A DNA stretch of 64,000 bases from Centropus unirufus (taxonomy: Eukaryota > Chordata > Aves > Cuculiformes > Centropidae), in assembly GCA_013397695.1 (NCBI GenBank), contig VYZI01000033.1, positions 2,297,776 through 2,361,775 of the forward strand, given 5' to 3'. Every line of letters starts with the position of its first letter. Position 1 is the stretch's first letter. The position numbers were made by a program, and so were the translations under genes. The notes under the pieces are model-generated. The model saw only the letters and a program-made list of their open reading frames with translations. It was not told the DNA's origin and did no database searches. Of this stretch, positions 1-10,829 are shown one piece after another.

Positions 1-3000
1 TGGTCTAACAAAAAAGCCCAGTTCTTTAGCCAAGAGAAGCTAGTCAATTCATTCCCATGGAGGTCTTTGGGGAAAGATTCTCAGCATCATTAAGAAAATA
101 TCACATTAAACAGATCATGAAATTTCCTGTATTGGTAAGCTTTAAGAGCTCTTAGGTTAAGTTTTTGTTGAATAGTCATGGCAGATAACTGGGTTCACAG
201 AATAGGGTGTCTCACTTCAGACTAAAATGAATTTATAAATGTCATTTGAGACATGGATCACTTGTAAAAATTACTCAGCCATCTTCTCATGGATGACCAG
301 GCAAGTTACATTTCTTTCTACTCGTGTAATTAAATTAGCTAACTGGAAACTGAGTGATTCTTGCTTCATACATATTTGTTTCCCTCCCATTACTTTGCAA
401 GAATTTGACAAGGCTGGACTTAGTTGGACCCTGTGGCTTTTTTGTTCCATTCATGAAAAAGAGCTCCTGACCAATCACCCTGCACTTGCTATTGATGTTT
501 TCCAGGTAACATCAACAGCTACATGAATTCTTAGCCTTACTTCACCTCTGTGTAATGCCAAATCGGGCACATCCCATAAGCCTTGGAAAGGTCCCCTTAA
601 CTTCATTTATTTACTGGAAAAGGCTCTATTAATAATACAGACAGATGGGTTTACTATTGTCCTACCTGAGGCTTCTTTCTCTGGCTTTCATAGCACAACA
701 TTAGTTGCTGCTATTGTCCAGGGAATAGCAGGCATGCCAGGATTTCTGTAGTGCTCAAGTGGAGAGATGTGCTTTGGTGGAGCCTATACGAATGTCTCAG
801 GCAGAATTAGCTCAGAAGTGAGGAATTGTAAACAATCACAAAATGTTAGCTTTTAGTAGAAAGGAATGCTCTTTAAGCAAAAATTTCTTCTTAGGCAGAC
901 CTCTCAATCTTTCACATTAATAATTTCACCACCACACTCCTTCCTTCCTTCCCCAGCATCATAGACTGCAAATTATCTCAGCATGTCAGGGGTATTCTGT
1001 AGGAGTCAGAAGTTACTGTTCTGGATTCCAAGCACATAACAGCTGTTTCTTTTGATAAGAATTATGAGCAATGGACTTTAACTTGCCATACAACATGCTG
1101 CAATGGACTTCCTATACTGCCCTGTAAAGACACGCTGTACTTCATGACTGGGCGGAGAGTTCCCTTCTAAGTGTGAAAAAAACAGTAGATAAGAGTACAG
1201 CACAGAGAATACCACCAAACTTGCACAAGGCTGCCTGCTTAAACAGCCAGATTTCAGAAAACCCATGGACCTTGAGAACCAGACTTTAAAAATAAGTCTT
1301 CAGATCTATCTACAATACGTGACAGTTTAACAGTATCCCACAAAAGATATCCTTCCCTTTAATGAGAAGTTAAGATTACGGGAAAAGAACCAATCTTTTG
1401 TTAGAGCAACACAGAAAAATTCTGCTTACTTTATCAAGGCTCCCACACAAGGTATCCCTCAAATTAAATCTGGGGTCCTTCTCTCAGTTCCTTCTGTCCA
1501 CGTTCCTCTTCCTCTATAGCTAACTAGTCACATTCATAAATTACCAGGTGTGCCAGGCACACTTCTTGTCTGGGGCCCATGTCACATGCCTGTGACCCTT
1601 GCCCAGCATCTTGCTAGGGGCAACAGTGGAGGACATGCTGGCATGCCTTTGCTTCTAATGGCACATTAGAGGCAGAGAAAACCATAACAGAACCCCATGC
1701 AAAATTTCATGTCAGCATGAAACCTCAGTTAGATGGCCACAGGAGAGTGGCAGCCTATGACATCCTTCACAAGGTTGGTTGTACACAAATATGAGAGAAG
1801 CGAGGATCCTCAGCACCATCCATTTTGATCTACTGTTCCATTGCTTTGTGCTGAATTTAAAATGTAGACAGAGCCCAAGGAAATTAGTTCTCTGCAGAAA
1901 AGAGATGAAGAGTGAATTAACATAGCCACAAGCATGTATAATCAGGGAACCATGAAGCTGTGTTATATGATAACATAGATATACTCTTAGTCATCTCTTT
2001 TTGCAGTGATACCCACTGGTCTGGTAAGGAAACAGCAACTCACAGCTGTTGGTACCAAAACAACACCATTTGCTGAAAAGCACAGATGATGTAATTATGT
2101 CATTTTCTTTCTTACCTACTGCTTCTACATCAATAAAAGAGACAAAGATTTAGTCAGATCTTTGATTATCATGGATGGGAAACATAAGCACAAGTGCTAC
2201 AGTATCAAATGAGGAGCAATGCCCCACAGATGCGGGATTTCTAGGGAAAAAAAAAGGTTAAAAGTAGACAAAAAACAGTTTGACTTAACTCCTTCCATAA
2301 GAAGAACATTTAAAATCATCGGTTGAATGTTATTAATATTGGACGCAAAATCTCAGTAAAAATTGTGGCTGAATCCATGCATGGCAGGAGCTGAAGAATG
2401 AGGATCCATTGAGCAAGATACATGAGGCCTCTTTGTCTTGCAACTGGAAGTCTGGTGAGTGAGGCTGTGAAGAAGAAATTAGTAATTCCATATGCAATTA
2501 ACATTGTTTTATTAATCTGGCAATATACCAGCATATAGCCAGAGCAGTCTGGGTCCTTGTGTATTTTTGTTGCCTGTCCACATAGCATACACGTCCAAGG
2601 AGAGGTATCACCATCTCTAGGAGCTTCACATCTCCCAGATTTTCAAGACAATCATGTTTACAACGCCAATTCGATTATCTCTATCTTGCAACTGTTGTTA
2701 TAAGCAACAAAAAAAGTGTTGTGTATTAGTATTTTTAACATACAGGAACACTATATTGACCCAGATTAACTCCTTATCCATTTTTCCTACTCTTTAAGAG
2801 TTTGAAAACTTTATGCTCATATATTTTTTATCCATGGTAGCAAAATTTCCTTTACAATAGACAGAAAAGACTAATTTCTAGAGAGCTAACACCACCATTT
2901 TTTTCTTTGCTACCTCTAATTTGCACTAATAAATATGCTTATTACATTCTTCTTCTTCAAGTTGACATTTACCACGCATTTATATTTTAAAAATACTTAG

Positions 3001-3097
3001 CGTTTTAGAAAGAGAAGCATATAACCCACAAGCTGTAAAAGCTTGATGTATGCTAAATATAAAGAGTCTTGGGAGATAAATTACAGTAATGAAAGCC
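1..3097. other. Non-coding AT-rich sequence, no gene seen
   Basis: I see no gene, repeat family or RNA in this stretch. Open frames are all under 100 codons, have no recognisable motif and show no convincing splice-site pairing. A small inverted repeat lies near 1580-1600 (GTCACA, four bases, TGTGAC), which is within chance expectation. The 5' flank of the LTR that follows ends in AAGCC, which may be one copy of its target-site duplication. Confidence 0.6.
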
Positions 3098-3367
3098 TGT
3101 TGAGGTTTGAGCTAAGGTGGAATCAGTTTTCTAACTTCAGCTAAGTCTCACCTCAGTAACTTCATTTTCTGAAAGTTTATTGTATGTTTTTCAGGTAGTA
3201 TTTTTCTCTAGAATTGATGGGGCACTGGTATGCAGAAAAGCAATTGCTTATACTTATTCCTATAGTAACCAAGGTCATCCTTGAGCTAGTGGAGTGCTGT
3301 AAGTCAAAGAGGTGAAAAGGGTCACACCTGCTGGGATGGACAGACAGGACAAGTGACCCCAACCTGG

Positions 3368-3372
3368 CCAAT
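3368..3372 (+). promoter_or_regulatory. CCAAT box of the LTR
   Basis: A CCAAT pentamer lies about 33 bases upstream of the TATA box, in the usual order for an LTR U3 promoter. Functional status is unknown and is likely lost in an old copy. Confidence 0.4.
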
Positions 3373-3404
3373 GGAGTATTCTGACCCCTATATGTCATAT
3401 TTAG

Positions 3405-3411
3405 TATAAAA
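3405..3411 (+). promoter_or_regulatory. TATA box of the LTR
   Basis: TATAAAA lies between the CCAAT box and the polyadenylation signal. In LTRs of this kind, transcription would begin about 25-30 bases downstream, near 3435, which would mark the U3/R boundary. Inferred from motif order only. Confidence 0.5.
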
Positions 3412-3621
3412 CTGAGAGATGACTAGGATCTCACTCTCTTCTTCAGTGGCCAACGTCCAAGGAGAACCTCATCTGTTTGTTCCTGATCTCAGATCCATGC
3501 ATTCCTGAATCTAGTTGCTGAGTCTAGGTCCTTTCAAGCCTTGGACCCTTTCTATTGTGTCTGTTTTACAGCATTTGTAGTGATGTATAGTCATCAAGGG
3601 GTAGAGGTACAATTTAATACA

Positions 3622-3645
3622 ATTATTATTATTAATAATAATAAT
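3622..3645. repeat. (ATT)4(AAT)4 perfect palindromic microsatellite
   Basis: Four ATT units run directly into four AAT units, forming a perfect 24-base palindrome that could extrude as a hairpin. It lies inside the LTR just before the ATTAAA signal. The base at 3647 is an N, so the exact repeat length is uncertain. Confidence 0.85.
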
Positions 3646-3649
3646 ANAT

Positions 3650-3655
3650 ATTAAA
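3650..3655 (+). terminator. LTR polyadenylation signal (ATTAAA)
   Basis: ATTAAA, a common variant hexamer, lies about 240 bases downstream of the TATA box, the position expected for the end of R in an LTR. T-rich and GT-containing sequence follows. A role in present-day transcripts is not shown. Confidence 0.4.
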
Positions 3656-6600
3656 CCTGTAGTTTTGGTTTTCCAACCTGCAAGTTTTTCTGTCATTTCC
3701 CTTTCCCTGTGATAGGAGAAGAAAAGGAGTCCAACTGCTAGGCTTTAGCTGCCAAAATCAGCTGGGCTGTAGCTAAAGCACAACAATGCCCCTTGGTATA
3801 AACATATAAAATCCTACTAATAAGAAGCGTAACAGATACAGAAGACAGGCATATACAGTCATGTAAAGCATTCTTAGAGGAGAGTGATCATTTCTACTCA
3901 TTTCAAGGCTAAGGAGGGAACTGGCTTCTGAATCTCAGGCTTTTCCAAGGCTATGTGATTTTTTTTTTCCTATCAAGGACTGGAATTAGTTTTATATATT
4001 TAGCCCTACTTCTAGACTAAGTCCAGACACACAAACATTAAGACACAGAAATGAGCTTACTGTGAGGGATATTAACAAAACAATTAGATACCTGGAAGCC
4101 TCTGTTTGATTGTTAGATCAATATATTTGATAATACATTGAAGTGCAGTGTTTCATAAAAACTCAGAGAAGTGAAGGACTCATTTTGTCCCCACAAAATG
4201 GCAGGCATTCTTGTGAAATATTTACATCGAATTTTCAGCAAAACTAGTGGGAGCTGAGGACTCCCACCAGCTCCCAGAAAAGCTCAGCATCTTGCAGTAA
4301 ACCATAAATGAGCAAGAGTATAAAATATCTTCCTTACACTGTATTTCAGTGATTTTGGATCAGATTTAAATATAGGCATACTGGTTAGATAGAGTAAGAA
4401 ACACATATTACCTCTGCCAGTGGTATGAAGACTGTCAGTTCCAAGAGTATAATTTTGTACATGGACTTTTATCAAGAAAGTTTCCTATGCCAGATCAACA
4501 GCGGAAACGGTACACAGAAATACATGTAGATACCAGCATCTCTGCACTTTCTTATCTGTGTGACTCATCTCTTGAAACAGATGTTTTATGCCTGTAAGAT
4601 GCCTGGACTTTCTGCTCTTAATTTTCAGCTAGGATGCCAAGTACAACTAGAGTCAAACATACAATGAGACCATGAAGTTCTGGTTAATGAGTGGCTGACT
4701 TTTAGCCAATAATTTTAGCCAATCATTTCAACATTGTTGGGCCTCTGATTTCTTTCCTGAGCAGAGAAATCTATTATCAGTTTGTGTAAAACAGCAATGG
4801 TCAGGACCTCCAGTAAGGTAGAACAATATATAGGGTGCTGATGTAGAAATAGATGGGAATCTATTCTCTAACTGTTTCCAGATCTAGGGCCCCAATTCTC
4901 TGATCTGTTTGCATGGCTCTCACCTCGTCCACCTCTGGAGTCAGTAGTTTATTTATGTGTGTAATGTACTACATATAATAGACATAAGGATATGAAAATA
5001 ACAACTTACATAGAAAGGGGAAGAAGAAAAAGCACGAATTTTCCATGCATTTCCTTATATGTTTTAATTATTAGAAAGAAGATGAAGTACCAACCTTCTG
5101 CCTTGGCATCTCCATCCATTGTTGTCTGTCTTCAGCTCCTCAGACAAATCAGGGTTGAGGGAGATTAGTTTTCAAAGTCTTTGCAGAAACAAACACCCAC
5201 AAACTAGAATTCCACTGAAAGAAGTCTGCAAACATTGAACTGCTTGTTTTCCATTTCTGTTGATTAAAGTATGAGTTCATTTTTCACTCCAGCTCTTTCA
5301 TACACTTATTAACTTGTGCCCTGTGGTACTGGTGACTTTAACAAATCAACTTCTCAACTACCCATCAATCTTTACACAGAGCATTAATTTTTTTATTGTT
5401 CTTGTTCTGGTAGTAATGATTTTTTTTTACTTCCTCTGCTGATTTTTTTAATCAAAAGCAATTTACACCACTCTTAACCAAGAAGAGCCTTTGCCAATTG
5501 TAAATACATAACATGGGTACGTGGTCAAATAAAAAAATTTACTTACATGTTTTTCTGGCTTTAACTCAAGCCATATTAGGTAATATATAAAGTGCTTCTG
5601 TAGGAATTTCCTTAAACATTTATATACAAAGAAAAAATATCATTTAAGCACCTTTTTCTGTATAGTATTTTTGCAAGTAATTATTATGCATAACTGCATG
5701 AAATAGCTTTTTAAAAATATCTTATACTGTTTTGAGCTGCAGTTCCACTTTAAAAACAGGTTTCTTATCATATCCAGATTATTTGGCACTATTTATGGAA
5801 CAGTCAAGTTATTAACTTGATTACCAATAACTTAAAAGCTGTTCAGAATCAATACAAATCAGGGGAAACACCAACCTGGCTTTTCATGTATGACTTGTCC
5901 TACAAGAAGCAGTTCTGAAGCTCTCCAAGATCTCACTTAACAGATGATTAGGTTTGCCAAAGATTTTCTTTATAACATTGGCATAAACCTCAGTTCTCTA
6001 CTGTACAACAGAGATAGGACCATTTAATTTCTAACACAGTGGTGTGTGCTTTTAAGCCCATAAGATCCTTGAAGATTGATAGGCCTTTCAGTATAGGCAG
6101 TGTATCATATTTCTTATGAACTCCAGTAGGAATTAAAGTAAAATTCTAATTATAATCCCTACTAGATCTTCCAAGCAATAATTTATAATAATTTTCTAAA
6201 TGCTCAGCTAATGATTTCTAAGATTTTTTTCACTGCTGCAACCAAAAAGTCAGCTGGTAATACCCATCTGTGACTTTTCTATGAATATGTTTTATAACAT
6301 TGTTACTGCTTAAACATTCAGTAAATATTTGTCAAGCTTTTTAATCTTAATATGAATATTTGTGTATACTTGAATTTTTTTTTTATCTTGGAAGTTTTTA
6401 AGAGCTGAAATTATCTTCTCTCTTGGCAGAGACATTGTAGAAATTCTTTTTTCTGTCCATCTCCCTGCTGTTTAAGAACTAGGCTGATGAAATCACAGAC
6501 AGAAAATGTTTCTTCCTTCAGACCCTGTTGCCAAAAAAGCTTCGTCTACAGAAGAGAGTTTCTTCTGGCAATGTGTAATCCTTGAATTTTGAACAAGCTT

Positions 6601-7354
6601 GACATTTCTATTACATAATTAGGAGTAGCACTTAGGTTGCTATGCTGCTTACCCATATGGCACAAAAATCTAACATCAGAGGCTGAAAGTTCATGACACC
6701 GTTATATATTCAGTAGCCCATCTTTACTGAAATAAATTTTTCGCTTCTCATTTGTGTTAGATAGTTATAAATCTTCATTACAGGAAATATTGCCAGGTGG
6801 AGCAATAGAGGAACTAGAGAGCAAAGGTGTGTGGGAGGGGAAAGGGCACAGGGATTAATTTTCAGCTCACAAGGTGCAACATAAGGACACTGATTAAGGA
6901 CCTGACTGAAAGCCAAATTTTGAAAAGAAAAAAACAGAGTAATTAAACTAAAAACGACCTGATGAAACTACAGTTTTAGGGTTATTTTGGCTGTGTGCTG
7001 TTTTTCTGAACCACAAGAGCCTTAAAGTGCTCAATTCAACAGAAATGGAAAGCAAAGCTGCACCTAGGGTTTTAAGACCTACAGATCTACATGTTACCAC
7101 AAGCAGGAGCTGAAACCATACTCCTATCAATCATAGAATAAAGCAAAGAAAATACAGGCCCTGTACAATTATCAATCATCATAAGGAAATATTTGGAAGA
7201 ACCTGCATGAAACTAGAGAACCTGCCACCAGATTTATCTAGTTGCATACTCTGAGTTTTTATTGCCTGTATTTCAAAACTCTGCACAGATCTGCTATCTG
7301 TATGGTTATATGTAACACTAATATTTGAATGTCTAGTATTGAACATCCAAATGT

Positions 7355-7376
7355 GGAATCATAGAATCATAATCAG
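7355..7376 (-). mobile_element. Possible CR1 3' terminus remnant
   Basis: GGAATCATAGAATCATAATC resembles the reverse complement of the short repeat that ends CR1 LINEs (ATTCTATGATTCTATG). The adjoining sequence does not clearly continue into CR1, so this may be a scrap or a coincidence. Confidence 0.3.
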
Positions 7377-7533
7377 ATGTCAGTATCCCCTGGAAATTAG
7401 ATTTTGTAAGCAAAATTATGAGATTTGGGGAGATCAGAAGAGCTCACTTGCTCTTCTGTCTTCAGTTGTCCTTAGCTAAACATTACTCAGTCTCACCAGC
7501 TGTTAAGGAGTACTGCAATCACATTTGTGAAGA

Positions 7534-7549
7534 CTTCACAATTGTGAAG
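7534..7549. repeat. Perfect 16-bp palindrome
   Basis: CTTCACAATTGTGAAG is a perfect inverted repeat with no loop. A second, overlapping pairing (TGTGAAG, one base, CTTCACA) lies just upstream at 7526-7540, so the same arm could fold two ways. It is not part of a repeat family that I recognise. Confidence 0.8.
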
Positions 7550-9486
7550 ACAATATCAAGCAAGAGCTCTCTGAGGCATGAATTCTGGGAGAAGAGATAG
7601 GAATGCAAATAAGCTTCTTCAAAAAGAGCTAACAGCCAAAGGTCTCAATTATTCTTAAAAAAAAGAATAAATTAAGTCCATAGTCAATTCTGCTGCTGTT
7701 AAAATATTACATGGTTCAGGCAATCTCAGCTTTTAAGTTGCAGAAACGGTAGTTCAGGCATAACCTTCATGTGCAGAAATGTATTTCTAATGAGCCCTTC
7801 TATCTGCATACAGCCCCCTAAATACAGACATGACTGAAAAAAAAAATCAGAGGATACGGCTTGAAGTATATTTGCAAAATTCAGATTATTTCACTCATTT
7901 TTACCCCAATAATATTCTTTTTTAGTTTATAGAACTGAGGAAGCTCAGCTCCTTTATGGTGGAATTATCTGGGATTCGGTTTTGGGGGGCTAAAAGTTTT
8001 TCACATATTTAGGACTTACAGCAAAAGAAAAGTTATTTCAAAACCTGAGATAGGATATTATTAACATCACTTGACCTTTTTCACAGCACACAAGAAAAGA
8101 TAGTAGGACTATTTTTAAGGTAAAATAGTTGATCTAGCTTCCTTTAGTGTTCCCAAAACACTACTGGGATCTTCAATGATATTAAATCTTAGGGGAGATA
8201 TATATATTACAGCTTGCCTGTGCATTGAAAAAAATTATTCACATCCATTAGTACAGATACAATCACAGCATTATTGTGGACTAAATACAATATGAGAAGC
8301 AAATTAAATTGTACCAGTGCTATTTCATTCAGATAACACTTTACCAGGGCAAATTAAGTTGGAAGAGGAGAATAAAACAAGTCATAACCAGGACAAAATT
8401 CTGTTCCAGGTGAAAACCTGTGTGTAGTCCAAACATTTAGTATGTAATACTCATTAAGTCTCATCAGTGGCTATTTAACTTTATTTTCAATTTTCAAGTC
8501 ACCCTCATCTTTGAGAATGCCATCTTCAGGTCTCACTCATATGTGAAGATAATATTACAGGAAAAGAATGAATTTCATTAAGTGGTTATATGCTGCAGTA
8601 TCAGAAGGATCGTTACAAAATTGTGATTTAATACGTTCTTGCCTACCATCTATCAGTATTTGGCAGCATAAATGCTGAAACATGTGATTTGGAGTCTGCT
8701 GGTATCTAGAGAGACAACATAGCACAGCTAAATCTATAAATATTTAGGAAAACAATAAAACAGCTTTCTGAAACAGAGATAGGGATAACTATAAGCTAAC
8801 CCTCTAATAAATAATGGGAAAGTAATCTGTAGTTTGCTGTGATAAGCAAGGACAGGAAGCTCACAGTCAAATGCTGAAGTCCTTGGAAAAACCAAGCTGA
8901 ACATCGAGAGATCCTCTGGGAGTTTCTATACAGAGAAACAAATGTAGGAGCATGTGTGCCAACATCCCACAGATGTGCACAGAACTCAATAGGGAAGAAA
9001 ACCATGGAGCCAAATGCTTGCAAGGGTCTAGTACCCTCGGGACCATTTTGCATTTGGGGAATTCCAGATACTTGCCCATGACTCACTCTTGTTTTTCCTT
9101 CCCCCAAAAAGGGGAAAAAAGGGAGATATGGCATTTTGTCTAATGGCTTCTCTGTGATGCTCTGGTAGGAAGGAGCACTTAAAAGAAATAAGAACCTGTC
9201 AAGTCTTTCACAGTGATTACTGCTCAGGATCTCTCAGGGCAGAAGAAGAGACTTGAGAAGTCTGCATTAGCCGGTCTGAATACAATCAATGGAATAATGA
9301 GTGGAATGAATATCAGAAAACAGAAAATAGACTACGATAAGCATCAATGAACCATCAGTTAGAAAAGCACATTTTTCTCCTTTCCCCACAATGATCTGAG
9401 GAGGGACTCACTGAGGAACACTGGGTTGATCAGAAAGGTCTACAATCCCTTCAAAAACAAAGTGAAATAAGCCATGGAGAACAGGA

Positions 9487-10786
9487 GTGGTATCTGAGGT
9501 CTGGAGGAGAGCCAGCATCATTCCAGTCTTCAAAGAGACCAAGAAGGAGGACCCAGGAAACTACAGGCCAGTCAGCCTCACCTCCAGACCTGGAAAAGTG
9601 ACGGAACAGTTCATCCTGGATGCCATCTCTAAGCATGCAGAGAAAAGCAAGCTTTTTTGGGAGTGGACAACATGGATTCATCAAGGAAAAATCACACTTT
9701 ATCAATCTGTTATCCTTCCATGATGGCATGACTGGCTGGGTAGATACTGGGAGAGCTGTGGATGTTCTCTACCTCGACTTCAGTCAGCCCTTTGACACTG
9801 TCTCCCACAACATCTTCAGAGGTAAGCTTAAAAGTGTGGGTTAGATGAGTGGACAGTGAGATGGACTGCCAACTGGCTGGATAGCATAGCTCAGCAGGGC
9901 ATGATCAGCAGTGCACATTCAGTTGGAGGCCCGCAATGTTCCCCAGGGGTCAGTACAGGTCCAGTCTAGTTCAACATACTCACCAGTGACCTAGAGGAAA
10001 GCAGAGCGTACCCTCAGCAAGTCTGCTGATACCAAACCAGGAGGAGTGATGGATACCCTGAGGCTGTGCTGCTGTTCACCAAGACCTGGACAGATTGGAA
10101 AGGTGGGTGGCAAGGAACCTAATGAAGGTCAATAAAGTCAAGTGCAGCGTTATGCAGCTCAGGAGGAATAACCCCCTGCACTCTTAATGCAGGTTAGGGG
10201 TTGACCAGCTGGAAAGTAGATCTGCAGAGAAGGACCTGTGAGTTCTGGTGGACAATAAGGGCAATGGTATCCTGGGATGCATCAAGAACAGTGTGGCTAG
10301 CAGGTTGAGGGAGGTTACCCTCCCCAACTACTCTGCCCTTGTAAGGTTGCCAGCTGGAGTACTGCGTCCAGTCCCGGGCTCCCCAGTTCAAGAAAGACGA
10401 AGAACTACTGGAAACTCACTGGAAAGATGATTAGGGGACAGGAGCATCTCTCTAGAGGAAAGGCTGAGAGACCTGGGCCTGATTACCATGGAGAAGACTG
10501 AAGTGCTTATAAGTATCTAAAGGATGGGTGTCAGGTGGAAGGGGAGAAATTATTTTCAGTTGTGCCCAGCCACAGAACAAGGGGCAATGGCCCCCTAGAC
10601 CATAGCAAGTTCTACCTGAACACTAGGAAAAACTTGTTTAATGTGAGGGTGATGGAGCACTGGAACGGGCTGCCCAGAGAGGCTATGGAGTCTCCCTTCT
10701 CTGGAGATATTTTAAAAGTTCCCAGAAGTGCTCCTGTGCAACAAGCTCTAGGTAAAAATGCTTTAGCAGGGGTTTGGACTAGATGA
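9487..10786 (+). pseudogene. CR1 reverse-transcriptase pseudogene (pol fragment)
   Basis: Remnant of the CR1 ORF2 polyprotein, whose reverse transcriptase copies the element's RNA at the nicked target. Visible in order are NYRPVSLTS (frame of 9487), then after a frameshift at or near the T6 run 9653-9658, QHGF and VLYLDFSQPFDTVSHN in another frame, which is the palm segment with the first catalytic aspartate. Near 10021-10033 the FADD box reads as SAD, with one aspartate codon missing. DNKGNGILGCIKNSVASRL (from 10248) is followed near 10350 by another frame change into LEYCVQSRAP. The C-terminal part (10535-10786) keeps RKNLFNVRVMEHWNGLPREA. The frameshifts plus the loss of a catalytic residue make it a clear pseudogene. 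Confidence 0.85.
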
Positions 10787-10829
10787 GCCCTAGAGGTCCC
10801 TTCCAACTATAGCCATTCTTTAATTCAGT
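9487..10829 (+). mobile_element. CR1 LINE, 5'-truncated and decayed
   Basis: A plus-strand CR1 non-LTR retrotransposon covering the reverse-transcriptase region through the 3' end. The endonuclease and ORF1 parts are absent, as in most CR1 copies, which are truncated during target-primed reverse transcription. The reading frame is broken at several points, so it cannot encode a working enzyme. It ends near AACTATAGCCATTC, a decayed form of the CR1 3' end (usually ATTCTATG repeats). The 5' limit is approximate; recognisable protein similarity begins about 9487. Confidence 0.9.

Larger units (their letters stand above)
3098..3785 (+). mobile_element. Probable solo LTR of an avian endogenous retrovirus (ERVL-like)
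   Basis: This block has the layout of a retroviral LTR. It starts TGTTGAGG and ends ACAACA, giving TG...CA termini. Inside, in order, are a CCAAT box (3368-3372), a TATA box (3405-3411), an AT-only microsatellite (3622-3645) and an ATTAAA polyadenylation signal (3650-3655), followed by a tail whose wording matches my memory of galliform ERV LTR 3' ends. The flanks AAGCC (3093-3097) and ATGCC (3786-3790) agree at 4 of 5 bases, as expected for a decayed 5-bp target duplication. No gag, pol or env remnant lies beside it, so it is read as a solo LTR left by recombination between two LTRs. Element class is much surer than family name. The start is the weaker boundary and could lie further right. 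An N sits at 3647. Confidence 0.62.
3791..9486. other. Non-coding AT-rich sequence, no gene seen
   Basis: About 5.7 kb with no recognisable coding sequence. The only items picked out are a possible CR1 terminus at 7355-7376 and a perfect palindrome at 7534-7549, listed separately. Short homopolymer A and T runs are scattered through it. The overlapping small frames near 8.8-9.1 kb on both strands show no family motif and look like chance. Confidence 0.6.
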
